DNA from: Devosia sp. | GTDB taxonomy: Bacteria; Pseudomonadota; Alphaproteobacteria; Rhizobiales; Devosiaceae | Direction of reading: 5' to 3' | Assembly (NCBI GenBank): GCA_028290685.1 | Contig: JAQGJI010000013.1 | Location: 1 to 16,081, forward strand | Length of the DNA stretch: 16,081 bases | The notes under the pieces: generated by a model | The model's input: only the letters and a program-made list of their open reading frames with translations | What the model was told of the DNA's origin: nothing | The model's database searches: none | Program-made: the position numbers and the translations under genes | Shown: one piece after another, positions 1 through 6,866 of the stretch | Layout of the letters: each line of letters opens with the position of its first letter | Numbering within the stretch: the stretch's first letter is position 1

Positions 1-70
1 CCACGGCCTCGTGGCCGTTGCGCGCGAAGTAACCGGTAAAGCTCGAGCGAAGATCGTTTACGCTGGTCAT
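1..70 (-). CDS. alaS: Alanine--tRNA ligase, N-terminal fragment (runs off left edge)
   Basis: Only the first 23 codons are in the window. The start codon is the complement of 68-70, and the peptide begins MTSVNDLRSSFTGYFARNGH, followed by EAV. This matches the start of AlaRS, where a [ST]-x-[NE]-[DE]-[IL]-R-x-x-[FY] helix precedes an F-x-x-x-G-H-[ET] motif that opens the aminoacylation domain. AlaRS charges tRNA-Ala in the cytoplasm. The gene lies just downstream of recA in the same direction, an arrangement common in alphaproteobacteria, which supports the call. No strong Shine-Dalgarno is visible before the ATG; CGAAAG is the nearest purine run. A terminator after recA separates the two genes, so alaS probably has its own promoter in 71-210. 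I find no convincing -35/-10 pair there. Most of the gene is outside the window, so its integrity cannot be judged. Confidence 0.85.
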   Translation of the reverse strand, partial: MTSVNDLRSSFTGYFARNGHEAV

Positions 71-94
71 CAAGAGGCTTTCGTTGCGGGAATT

Positions 95-109
95 GGCGCT
101 GGCAGCGCC
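95..109. repeat. Small inverted repeat in the alaS leader
   Basis: GGCGCT-GGC-AGCGCC is a perfect 6-base dyad with a 3-base spacer. It lies 25-39 bases upstream of the alaS start codon, within its likely 5' leader. It could fold in the mRNA. Nothing shows that it has a role, and short GC dyads are common in GC-rich DNA. Confidence 0.3.
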
Positions 110-210
110 ACGGACAAGTTCGGCTGGCTTTCTATCGTGCAGCCCGTTGCAATGTCCAGCATTGCGGCAAACAGAGGGCAACGATCAGGCGCTGGCCAAC
201 TTTTACTCAG

Positions 211-238
211 AAAAAAGGGCACCGCTTGCGCGATGCCC
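211..238 (-). terminator. Rho-independent terminator of recA
   Basis: Read on the minus strand, GGGCATCGC, a GCAA loop and GCGGTGCCC form a 9-bp stem with one G-T wobble. Six T's follow (complement of 211-216). The loop is a GNRA-type tetraloop. The hairpin begins 23 bases past the recA stop codon. This is a canonical intrinsic terminator and should separate recA from alaS. Confidence 0.88.
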
Positions 239-261
239 CAAAATCCCTGCATGGGAAGATC

Positions 262-1335
262 TTATTCCTCGTCAACGACATCGTCGCCGCCGCCGGCAAC
301 CAGCAGCACTTCGCCCAGAAGACCCGAACTTTCACGCACGCCCTGCTCGATTGTATTGGCGATCGCTGGATTGTCCTTGAGGAACTGCCGGGCATTCTCG
401 CGCCCCTGCCCCAGACGCTGGCTATCCCAGGAGAACCAGGCACCCGACTTGTCGATAATACCGGACTTCACGCCCAGATCGAGCAATTCGCCGGTTTTGG
501 AGATCCCCTCGCCATACATGATGTCGAATTCTACCTGGCGGAATGGAGGAGCCAGCTTGTTCTTGACAACTTTGACCCGTGTCTGGTTGCCCACGATTTC
601 CTCACGGTCCTTCAACGCGCCGATCCGGCGGATATCAAGACGCACCGAGGCGTAGAACTTGAGCGCATTACCGCCCGTGGTTGTTTCCGGCGAGCCATAC
701 ATCACGCCGATCTTCATGCGGATCTGGTTGATGAAGATAACCAGGCACTTGGACTTGGAGATGGACGAGGTCAGCTTGCGCATGGCCTGGCTCATCAAGC
801 GAGCCTGCAGGCCGGGAAGAGAGTCCCCCATTTCCCCTTCAAGCTCGGCACGCGGCGTCAAGGCCGCAACCGAATCGATCACCAGCACGTCGACCGCACC
901 CGAGCGCACAAGCGTGTCGGTGATCTCGAGCGCCTGCTCGCCGGCATCGGGCTGCGAGATCAGCAAATCATCGACATTGACGCCCAGCTTGCGGGCATAG
1001 ACCGGATCAAGCGCGTGTTCGGCGTCAACAAACGCGCAAATGCCGCCCGCCTTTTGCGCCTCGGCAATTACATGCAGCGCCAGAGTGGTTTTGCCGGAGC
1101 TTTCCGGTCCAAAAATTTCAACGATTCGCCCCTTGGGCAGACCGCCGATTCCCAGCGCGATATCCAGGCCCAGCGATCCCGTGGAGATCGCTTCCACCTC
1201 AATCGAGGAGGCTTCGCCAAGGCGCATGATCGAGCCCTTGCCAAAGTTGCGCTCGATCTGGCTGAGCGCCGCGGCAAGTGCCTTGTCTTTATCCATCGAT
1301 CCACCTTCAACAACACGAAGCGGCGCGTTAGCCAT
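262..1335 (-). CDS. recA: Recombinase RecA
   Basis: RecA is the DNA-dependent ATPase that forms the filament for homologous recombination and triggers LexA self-cleavage in the SOS response. The 357-residue product has the full family architecture. An N-terminal helix (DKDKALAAALSQIERNFGKG) is followed by Walker A GPESSGKTT at residues 76-84, Walker B LVIDSV, and loop L2 in the GSPETTTGGNALKFYAS segment. The acidic C-terminus ends DVVDEE. I place the start at the ATG complementary to 1333-1335. AAGGAG (complement of 1343-1348) lies seven bases before it, and the protein then begins MANAPLRVVE, as expected for alphaproteobacterial RecA. The frame is open a further 21 codons upstream, but that extension has no homology I recognise and no ribosome site. 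Regulation is by LexA-like boxes upstream, with a strong terminator downstream. The gene looks intact. Confidence 0.97.
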   Translation of the reverse strand: MANAPLRVVEGGSMDKDKALAAALSQIERNFGKGSIMRLGEASSIEVEAISTGSLGLDIALGIGGLPKGRIVEIFGPESSGKTTLALHVIAEAQKAGGICAFVDAEHALDPVYARKLGVNVDDLLISQPDAGEQALEITDTLVRSGAVDVLVIDSVAALTPRAELEGEMGDSLPGLQARLMSQAMRKLTSSISKSKCLVIFINQIRMKIGVMYGSPETTTGGNALKFYASVRLDIRRIGALKDREEIVGNQTRVKVVKNKLAPPFRQVEFDIMYGEGISKTGELLDLGVKSGIIDKSGAWFSWDSQRLGQGRENARQFLKDNPAIANTIEQGVRESSGLLGEVLLVAGGGDDVVDEE

Positions 1336-1418
1336 AAGTTCTCTCCTTATTCCACGCTCGGCAGCCTTGCGCAACGCGCTAGAACCGAACCTGGCCATGC
1401 TTTGAATGTATGCATCTT

Positions 1419-1433
1419 GTTCTCATTTTGTTC
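1419..1433. promoter_or_regulatory. LexA (SOS) box 1 of recA
   Basis: GTTCTCATTTTGTTC on the plus strand is an exact GTTC-N7-GTTC, the alphaproteobacterial LexA operator. Read towards recA it is GAAC-N7-GAAC. It lies 84-98 bases upstream of the recA start and covers the position expected for the -10 element below TTGACT at 1440-1445. LexA bound here should block recA until DNA damage. Confidence 0.85.
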
Positions 1434-1439
1434 CCGCTA

Positions 1440-1445
1440 AGTCAA
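1440..1445 (-). promoter_or_regulatory. Putative -35 element of recA
   Basis: The minus strand reads TTGACT, one base from the TTGACA consensus. The position 17 bases downstream falls on GAACAA inside LexA box 1, a poor -10 match. Location and overlap with the operator support the call; the -10 element is not certain. Confidence 0.45.
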
Positions 1446-1460
1446 GCACAAAGTGAGAAC
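1446..1460. promoter_or_regulatory. Second, degenerate LexA-like box, inverted relative to box 1
   Basis: The minus strand reads GTTCTCACTTTGTGC, that is GTTC-N7-GTGC, one base off the LexA consensus. It matches box 1 at 13 of 15 positions but in the opposite orientation, with 12 bases between the two boxes. It abuts the TTGACT element on its upstream side. It may be a second LexA site for recA or may act on the divergent gene at 1613. LexA binding here is inference. Confidence 0.5.
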
Positions 1461-1518
1461 ACGGAAGCCCTGGCTGCGAACTCATCCGGGCTGCCGGCGC
1501 CTTGCGTCAGCAGAATCA

Positions 1519-1533
1519 AAAAGTATGACTTTT
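1519..1533. promoter_or_regulatory. Palindromic operator candidate upstream of the GguC-family gene
   Basis: AAAAGT-ATG-ACTTTT is a perfect 6-base dyad with a 3-base centre, 80-94 bases before the GTG start at 1613. AT-rich perfect dyads are unusual in this GC-rich sequence, and the position suits a repressor site. I cannot assign a regulator. No clear -35/-10 pair is visible nearby; TAATAC at 1542-1547 is the best -10-like hexamer. Confidence 0.4.
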
Positions 1534-1612
1534 ATCTTGCCTAATACCTGCTTGTTGGGTTTTATGCGCAGCGAATTGGCCCGCAACGGGTTGCCGACGG
1601 AGAAGCTCTACT

Positions 1613-2608
1613 GTGAACCTGATCCAGTTTTTCGATGCAGACGGCGCCCGCGCAGTGGGTTTGGTGCAGGACGGGGTGGCGCGCACGGTCAATGGTGCCC
1701 GCAGCGTCTATGAACTCGCCATGACGGCGCTCCACACCCAGGGCGGACTTGGCGCCGTGGTGCAAGCCAGGGGCCTGGGCGAAGTGGTTGACCGGGCAAG
1801 TATCCTTGCCGAAGGGCGCATGATGGCGCCCATTGACCATCCCGATCCGGCGCACCTTTACGTAACGGGCACCGGTCTCACTCATCTGGGATCGGCCGCG
1901 ACGCGCGATGCCATGCACAAGTCGAGCGGCACCAAGACCGAGGACGATCTGACCGATTCGATGAAGATGTTCCGCATGGGACTTGAAGGCGGCAAACCGG
2001 CGGATGGCAACAGGGGCGTGCAGCCCGAATGGTTCTACAAGGGCAACGGCTATACCGTGGTCAATCCGGGCCACCCGATCCCCTCCCCGGGCTTTGCGCT
2101 CGACGCCGGGGAAGAGCCCGAAATCGCCGGCATCTATGTGATCGACCGGAACGGGCAACCGCGGCGGCTTGGCTTTGCCCTGGCCAACGAATTTTCCGAT
2201 CACGTCACCGAGCGGATCAACTACCTCTATCTGGCCCATTCCAAGCTGCGCGCCTGCTCGTTCGGTCCCGAGCTGCGGGTGGGCGATTTGCCCGCGCATG
2301 TGGAAGGCATGTCGCGCATCTATCGCGACGGAACGGTTATCTGGGAGAAGCCTTTCCTTAGCGGCGAAGACAACATGAGCCACACCATCGCAAACCTTGA
2401 ATATCACCATTTCAAGTATGCGCTGTTCCGCCAGCCCGGTGACGTTCACGTCCACTGTTTCGGCACCGCGACGCTGAGCTTTGCCGATGGGATTTCAACC
2501 CAGCCCAACGACATCTTCGAGATCGAGGAGAGCCAGTTCGGTTCCCCCTTGCGCAACCCGGTCCGGCACGAGCAAGAGCATCCCGTGATCGTGGGCGAGC
2601 TCTATTGA
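1613..2608 (+). CDS. GguC/AraD1-family protein (fumarylacetoacetase-like fold, sugar-acid catabolism)
   Basis: This 331-residue protein resembles the GguC/AraD1 family (COG3802-type), distant relatives of fumarylacetoacetate hydrolase. Family members are found beside sugar ABC transporters and pentose or aldonic-acid genes (the name comes from Agrobacterium gguABC) and are suspected to act on 2-keto-3-deoxy sugar acids. Visible features are HLYVTGTGLTHLGSAATRDA (residues 81-100), a candidate acidic metal-ligand cluster GEEPE (166-170) that precedes a predicted strand, and ANEFSDHVTE (191-200), which corresponds to the N-[DE]-x-[ST] loop of the FAH fold. There is no signal peptide, so it is probably cytoplasmic. 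The start is GTG, chosen because GGAGAAG at 1599-1605 sits seven bases upstream. An aldo/keto reductase gene follows after 53 bases, probably in the same operon. The substrate is not evident, and the biochemical role of the family is not firmly settled. Confidence 0.82.
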   Translation: MNLIQFFDADGARAVGLVQDGVARTVNGARSVYELAMTALHTQGGLGAVVQARGLGEVVDRASILAEGRMMAPIDHPDPAHLYVTGTGLTHLGSAATRDAMHKSSGTKTEDDLTDSMKMFRMGLEGGKPADGNRGVQPEWFYKGNGYTVVNPGHPIPSPGFALDAGEEPEIAGIYVIDRNGQPRRLGFALANEFSDHVTERINYLYLAHSKLRACSFGPELRVGDLPAHVEGMSRIYRDGTVIWEKPFLSGEDNMSHTIANLEYHHFKYALFRQPGDVHVHCFGTATLSFADGISTQPNDIFEIEESQFGSPLRNPVRHEQEHPVIVGELY

Positions 2609-2624
2609 TCTTGAAGCTGACCCT

Positions 2625-2636
2625 CTGACATGTCAG
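2625..2636. promoter_or_regulatory. Perfect 12-base palindrome before the aldo/keto reductase gene
   Basis: CTGACATGTCAG is self-complementary throughout, with no spacer. It lies 17 bases after the GguC-family stop and 25 bases before the TTG start of the next gene. It could be an operator for an internal promoter or a local regulator. No regulator is encoded in the window and no specific family is claimed. Confidence 0.4.
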
Positions 2637-2661
2637 TTATCCTCTATTCTGGGAGGAATAA

Positions 2662-3681
2662 TTGACAGCCCGCACATTCGAGAAGCGCCGCATCGGACAA
2701 ACCGATCTCGAGGTCACCACGCTTGGTCTGGGCGGCGCCACCCTGGCTGGCAGTTTCCGCCCGGTCAGCGCAGAACAGGCCCGGGGCACCGTGGCTCATG
2801 CGCTTGACAGCGGCATCAGCTATGTCGACACCGCCCCGCATTACGGCGCTGGCCGCTCCGAGCACATGGTTGGCGATGTTTTGCGCGAACGCCCCGGCGC
2901 AGCAGTCTTGTCCACCAAGGTGGGACGCCTCTTCAAGGCGGTCAACGGTGCAGCCGATAACAGGACCGAATTCGTCAATCCCCTGCCCTTCGCAGCGACC
3001 TACGACTATACTTACGATGGCGTCATGCGCAGTTTCGAGGATAGCCAGCAACGGCTTGGGCTGAGCAGCATAGACATCCTTTATGTGCACGACATCGGCA
3101 CCGCCACCCATGGCGCTGAAGCCAACCAGACATATTGGCAGCAGCTGGCCTCGGGCGGCTACAAGGCCTTGCGTGAGCTGCGTGACAGCGGCGCCGTCAA
3201 GGCTGTCGGGCTTGGCGTCAACGAATGGCAGATCCTGATGGAGGCGTTTGCCCTGGGGGACTGGGACGTGTTTTTGCTCGCCGGGCGCTATACGCTCCTG
3301 GAGCAAACCGCGCTTGCTCCGTTCCTGACCACATGCGTTCAGCGCGGCACCTCGGTTGTTGTCGGCGGCCCCTTCAATTCGGGCATTCTGGTGGGCGGCC
3401 CGACCTTCAACTACGCCAAGGCGCCCGAGGAAATCGTTGCCAGGGTCCGGGCCATCGAGGCGGTGTGCCAGGACCATGGCGTGCCTTTGCCTGCCGCGGC
3501 GCTGCAGTTTCCCCTGACCCACCCGGCCATCTGCAATGTCCTGCCAGGCCCCCGCTCGCCCGAGGAACTCGATGAGATCCTTGATTGGTGGTTCCTCGAT
3601 ATTCCGGGAGAGCTCTGGGGCGCCCTGGCCAAAAAGGGATTGCTGGCTGCCGGAACGCCCATTCCGGGTGGCTTTGCCTGA
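2662..3681 (+). CDS. Aldo/keto reductase, D-threo-aldose (L-fucose) dehydrogenase-like
   Basis: This 339-residue cytoplasmic NAD(P)-dependent oxidoreductase has the AKR (alpha/beta)8 barrel. The catalytic tetrad is visible: D56 and Y61 in YVDTAPHYGAGRSE, K86 in LSTKVGR and H143 in YVHDIG. The C-terminal cofactor loop contains LPGPRSPEEL. The long insert NGAADNRTEFVNPLPFAATY and the overall length match the branch that includes D-threo-aldose 1-dehydrogenase, L-fucose dehydrogenase and pyridoxal 4-dehydrogenase, which oxidise aldoses or pyridoxal to lactones. The start is TTG, favoured because GGGAGG at 2651-2656 lies five bases upstream. The neighbour at 1613 is a sugar-acid type enzyme, so oxidation of a sugar to its lactone is the most natural role. 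The exact substrate cannot be read from sequence. The gene appears intact and converges with the DUF2237 gene. Confidence 0.88.
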   Translation: MTARTFEKRRIGQTDLEVTTLGLGGATLAGSFRPVSAEQARGTVAHALDSGISYVDTAPHYGAGRSEHMVGDVLRERPGAAVLSTKVGRLFKAVNGAADNRTEFVNPLPFAATYDYTYDGVMRSFEDSQQRLGLSSIDILYVHDIGTATHGAEANQTYWQQLASGGYKALRELRDSGAVKAVGLGVNEWQILMEAFALGDWDVFLLAGRYTLLEQTALAPFLTTCVQRGTSVVVGGPFNSGILVGGPTFNYAKAPEEIVARVRAIEAVCQDHGVPLPAAALQFPLTHPAICNVLPGPRSPEELDEILDWWFLDIPGELWGALAKKGLLAAGTPIPGGFA

Positions 3682-3694
3682 GCAAAAGGCTCAG
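3678..3694. terminator. Short hairpin spanning both stop codons of convergent genes
   Basis: CTGAGC-AAAAG-GCTCAG is a 6-bp stem with a 5-base loop. The left arm contains the TGA of the aldo/keto reductase (3679-3681), and the right arm contains the TGA of the DUF2237 gene (complement of 3691-3693). It is symmetric and could act on both transcripts. Neither side has a good T-tract, so termination strength is doubtful. Confidence 0.35.
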
Positions 3695-4086
3695 TTCAGA
3701 TCCAGCGCATAGCTCTTGAGCAGATCGATCGGCAAAAAGCGCAGCACTGCCCTGTTGGTGGCACGCAGATAGATGCGCGGCGCCTTGCCTGCATCATGTG
3801 CTTGCGCCCAGCGCTGTGCAACCAGGCACCAGCGATTGCCCGGAACCAGCCCCTTGAACGCAAATTGCGGCATGGGCGTCGACAGATCGTTCCCGACGGA
3901 TTTGGAATAGGCCAGAAACCCCTCGCTTGCCTCGATGCAGATCAGGTGCACGGCAGCTCTGTCGGGCCCTGCTGCGCAATAGCCGGTGCGAAAAAACCCG
4001 GTTAGCGGATCGCTCGAACACGGCTCCAGCGCCTCGCCCAGCACATTGAGTTCCGCAGGTCCCTCAAAACGCCCCTGCTCGTTCAA
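3691..4086 (-). CDS. DUF2237 family protein
   Basis: This 131-residue protein has the DUF2237 (COG3651-type) signature: NVLGEALEPCSSDPLTGFFR near the N-terminus, then SKSVGNDLSTPMPQF and GLVPGNRWCLVAQRW. Cysteines at 23, 37, 50 and 87 lie in these conserved blocks. The family's function is unknown, and its length matches members I know. No signal peptide or membrane segment is seen. The start codon is TTG (complement of 4084-4086), which overlaps the TGA stop of cckA as TTGA. GAGG (complement of 4091-4094) and AAGGA (complement of 4096-4100) lie just upstream inside cckA, so translation is probably coupled to cckA. From memory, relatives usually carry a C-terminal A-T-H motif; here it reads A-T-N. 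The gene is surely expressed with cckA, but a functional link is inference. Confidence 0.85.
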   Translation of the reverse strand: MNEQGRFEGPAELNVLGEALEPCSSDPLTGFFRTGYCAAGPDRAAVHLICIEASEGFLAYSKSVGNDLSTPMPQFAFKGLVPGNRWCLVAQRWAQAHDAGKAPRIYLRATNRAVLRFLPIDLLKSYALDLN

Positions 4087-6656
4087 TGGACCTCGTCCTT
4101 GCCCAGCTTTTGCAGCACTTCCTTGACCTTGGAATTGATCTGGTCGAGCGAATAGGGCTTGGGCAGGAACTCGACGCTCTGGTCGTCCTCGATATCGCGG
4201 CGCACGCTTTCCTCGGCATAGCCCGATACAAAGATCACCTTGAGGTTCGGCATGGTCTGGCGCACATGCTTGAGCAGCGATGGCCCGTCCATTTCGGGCA
4301 TGACCACGTCCGAGATCATCAGGTCGATCTTGAAATCGAGGTCTTCCAAAACCTCGAGCGCCTCTTCGCCTCCATCGGCTTCGAACACTTCATAGCCCGT
4401 GGCGCGCAACGCCTGCGCCGAGAACGCCCGCACGCTTTCCTCGTCCTCCACCAGCAGGATGCGTTCGTGACCCGTCAAATCCCTGACCGGGGCCGCTGCC
4501 GCTGCGGCCTTGCCCGCGGCTTCGGCTGCACTCACCACATGACGTGGCAGGAAAATCTTGAACGTGGTCCCGAAGCCCAGCGTCGAGACCGGATAAATGT
4601 AGCCCTCGGTCTGTTTGACGATGCCGTAAACGGTGGACAGGCCCAGCCCGGTGCCCTTGCCCAGTTCCTTGGTGGTAAAGAACGGCTCGAAGATCTTTTC
4701 CATCACTTCCGAGCTCATTCCGGTGCCGGTATCCTGCACCTCGATCAGCACATATTCGGCCGGCACCATGCCCTCAAAGCTCATGCCCTCGGCCTCGGCC
4801 CGCTCCACATTGGCGGTCCGGATGGTGATCGCCCCGCCATTGGGCATGGCATCGCGGGCATTGACCACCAGGTTGATGATGACCTGCTCGAGCTGCACGA
4901 CGTCGGCGCGCACGGGCCAGATATTGCGGCCATGCTCCACGCTCAGCGTGTTCTTTTCCCCGATCATGCGTTTAAGCAGAACGGTGAGGTCATCCACGAT
5001 CAATGGCAGCTCGAGCACTTGCGGGCGCAACGTCTGGCGGCGTGAAAATGCCAGCAACTGGCGGGTCAGCCCCGCGGCCCGGTTGGCGTTCTGCTTGATC
5101 TGCATCAATTCCCCGAACGAGGGATCGCCCGGCTTGTGCTTGAGCAGCAGCAGGTCCGAAAAGCCGATAATTGCCGTCAGCAGATTGTTGAAATCATGCG
5201 CCACGCCGCCAGCCAGCTGGCCAACGGCCTGCATTTTCTGGCTTTGCGCGAACTGTGCCTCCAGCTTGCGCTGATCGGTCATGTCCAGCGCATAGACATT
5301 GACCTGCTCGGGCGATCCGGCGCTCGTCTCTGAAGCCGAGAGATAGAGCCGGACGGCATGGTCCCCCTCGACGCTCAGCAGCGCATCCACGGGCTCGATC
5401 TCGGAGCGGTGCGCTGCTGCGTCGGCAAGGGCACGCGCCAGTTTATCCCGGCTGCCTTCCCCGATCATCTCGCTGAGCGGCTGCATTTCGAGGCTTTTCT
5501 CCTCGCCCGACCACCGGAAGATGCGCCCGAACGGCGCATTGGTGCGGATGATGCGGCCTTCCCCGTCAAGCGTCGCGATGGCGAACGGCGTGTCGTTGAA
5601 GAACCGCGAAAAGCGGACCTCGGCGGCCCGCAATTCCTCTTCGGTGTCGGGGGCATTGGATTTGTCGAGCACCAGGGTCCGTGTTTCGCCCAGTTCGCCA
5701 TCGGCAAGCCGGGCGGCGCGGTGCAGCAGGCGCACCGGAAGGCTGGTGCCGTTGCGGCGCACCAGATCGATATCGATGATCTCGGTGTGGATTTCCCCAT
5801 CCCGGCGCCCGCGCATCAACAACGTCGCGCCATCCCCGCGCACGATATCGGACAGCCCCAGATGGCCCGAATTGAACTCCGCCAGGTCATAGCCGAGCCA
5901 GTCGGCCAGGGTTGAATTCAGATACTGGATGCGCCCATGCGCATCGGCGGAAAAGAAACCGGCCGGTGAGTGATCAAGATAATCGATGGCGCGCTGCAGG
6001 TCGCGAAAGGCGCTCTCATTATTGTCCCGGTCCCGCGTGATGTCCTCGACTGACCAGATCACCAGCGGCTTTTTGGTTTCATCGGATTCAGGCAGCGGCC
6101 GCACGCCGACGCGATACCAGAATGCCTTGTCACTGTCGGCCGCTGCAGCGCTCAAGCCACCCACGATCCGCACATCTTCCACTGCTGCCCGGCCATCGCG
6201 CGCCGCCCGGGACAACCGGTAGAGGGATTCACTGGCATCTGCATGGCCGGCAAACAGGCGCGGCACGCCGACGGGCACGCCATTGGTCAAGGCACCCGAG
6301 AAAGTACCGTAATGGGCATTCACATACGAAATCTTGCCGTCGCGGTCCGATACCACGGCCCCGAACGGCAGGCTGTCGACAACGGCGTTGGAAACCGTCC
6401 GGCGCTCTTCGCCATTGGCGAACCGGAACAGGCCCGCGGCGAGCCCAAACAGGCAGAACACGCCAACCACCGCCAGGATACCCACGAAGGTCAGCACAAG
6501 ATCGGGCGATATCTGGGTGCTGAACAGCGAGAAGGCGACGGCCAGCGCCACCAGCACCAGGCCCAGTGCCACCACGCGCCACAATCCCGTGCCGTTTCGG
6601 CCTTCAACCAGCAGCGGATCGGGATAGGTGTCTTCGCCGAGCGGCCTAGATGCCAT
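4083..6656 (-). CDS. cckA: Hybrid sensor histidine kinase/phosphatase CckA
   Basis: CckA is the inner-membrane bifunctional kinase/phosphatase that feeds the ChpT phosphotransferase and then CtrA and CpdR, controlling cell cycle and motility in alphaproteobacteria. The 857-residue protein has two membrane segments (about 25-47 and 52-76), then PAS-like regions (about 85-205, 215-335 and 345-460). The DHp helix carries phosphoacceptor H487 in GGVAHDFNNLL. The ATPase domain has an N box around N600 (INLVVNARDAM), a G1 box DTGTGM (642-647), an F box EPFFTT (657-662) and a G2 box GKGTGLGL (666-673). An Ala-rich linker leads to a receiver domain with D783 in ISDVVMPEMDG and K833 in LPKPY. The start ATG follows GGGAG by 11 bases. 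No CtrA-type site is visible upstream; a GANTC motif lies at 6692-6696. The DUF2237 gene overlaps its stop codon. Confidence 0.95.
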   Translation of the reverse strand: MASRPLGEDTYPDPLLVEGRNGTGLWRVVALGLVLVALAVAFSLFSTQISPDLVLTFVGILAVVGVFCLFGLAAGLFRFANGEERRTVSNAVVDSLPFGAVVSDRDGKISYVNAHYGTFSGALTNGVPVGVPRLFAGHADASESLYRLSRAARDGRAAVEDVRIVGGLSAAAADSDKAFWYRVGVRPLPESDETKKPLVIWSVEDITRDRDNNESAFRDLQRAIDYLDHSPAGFFSADAHGRIQYLNSTLADWLGYDLAEFNSGHLGLSDIVRGDGATLLMRGRRDGEIHTEIIDIDLVRRNGTSLPVRLLHRAARLADGELGETRTLVLDKSNAPDTEEELRAAEVRFSRFFNDTPFAIATLDGEGRIIRTNAPFGRIFRWSGEEKSLEMQPLSEMIGEGSRDKLARALADAAAHRSEIEPVDALLSVEGDHAVRLYLSASETSAGSPEQVNVYALDMTDQRKLEAQFAQSQKMQAVGQLAGGVAHDFNNLLTAIIGFSDLLLLKHKPGDPSFGELMQIKQNANRAAGLTRQLLAFSRRQTLRPQVLELPLIVDDLTVLLKRMIGEKNTLSVEHGRNIWPVRADVVQLEQVIINLVVNARDAMPNGGAITIRTANVERAEAEGMSFEGMVPAEYVLIEVQDTGTGMSSEVMEKIFEPFFTTKELGKGTGLGLSTVYGIVKQTEGYIYPVSTLGFGTTFKIFLPRHVVSAAEAAGKAAAAAAPVRDLTGHERILLVEDEESVRAFSAQALRATGYEVFEADGGEEALEVLEDLDFKIDLMISDVVMPEMDGPSLLKHVRQTMPNLKVIFVSGYAEESVRRDIEDDQSVEFLPKPYSLDQINSKVKEVLQKLGKDEVH

Positions 6657-6866
6657 GGTTCGATCTGCTCCCTAGACAATAAAATGGGGCCGAATCAGGG
6701 CCTGCATGAAGGTCTATCAAAAGCCCTAACGCGAGGGGAGTGCGTTCGGTGTTTTCAACATCGCGGGAGGTGTCGATGGTGCGCCAGGTGATGCGTTCGC
6801 ACCACCCCGAGCGATTGTGCGCCGTGCAACGCAGGTCCAGCCGGCGCCAAAACGAGCCGGCTGCCC
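6657..6866. other. Intergenic region between flhB and cckA
   Basis: These 210 bases follow the flhB stop and precede the cckA start, both on the minus strand. No open frame here looks like a gene. Contents: an inverted repeat at the flhB end (6838-6863), a second dyad TGGTGCG/CGCACCA (6777-6783 and 6798-6804, 14-base loop), and GAATC (GANTC) at 6692-6696. The cckA promoter should lie here, but I cannot point to a -35/-10 pair or a TTAA-N7-TTAA box. Confidence 0.6.
6838..6863 (-). terminator. Inverted repeat after flhB, possible terminator
   Basis: CAGCCGGC and GCCGGCTG form a perfect 8-bp GC-rich stem around a 10-base loop, starting four bases past the flhB TAG. No T-tract follows on the minus strand, so it may instead pause transcription, protect the mRNA 3' end, or work with Rho. 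Confidence 0.45.

Noticed and set aside
1382..1390. GAACCGAAC as a further LexA box
   Set aside because: The GAAC repeats are one base apart rather than seven, so it does not fit the operator spacing.
1336..1398. Upstream extension of recA by 21 codons
   Set aside because: It carries no conserved RecA sequence, and a good ribosome site precedes the internal ATG at 1335.
226..1440. Long plus-strand open frame (404 codons) opposite recA
   Set aside because: It mirrors recA on the other strand, has His/Arg/Asp-rich composition typical of antisense frames in GC-rich genes, and has no domain.
4086..5045. Plus-strand open frame of 319 codons opposite cckA
   Set aside because: Antisense shadow of the CckA kinase and receiver domains, with no ribosome site or recognisable domain.
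6777..6804. TGGTGCG/CGCACCA dyad as a regulatory site for cckA
   Set aside because: Seven-base arms with a 14-base loop are expected by chance in GC-rich DNA, and nothing links it to a regulator.
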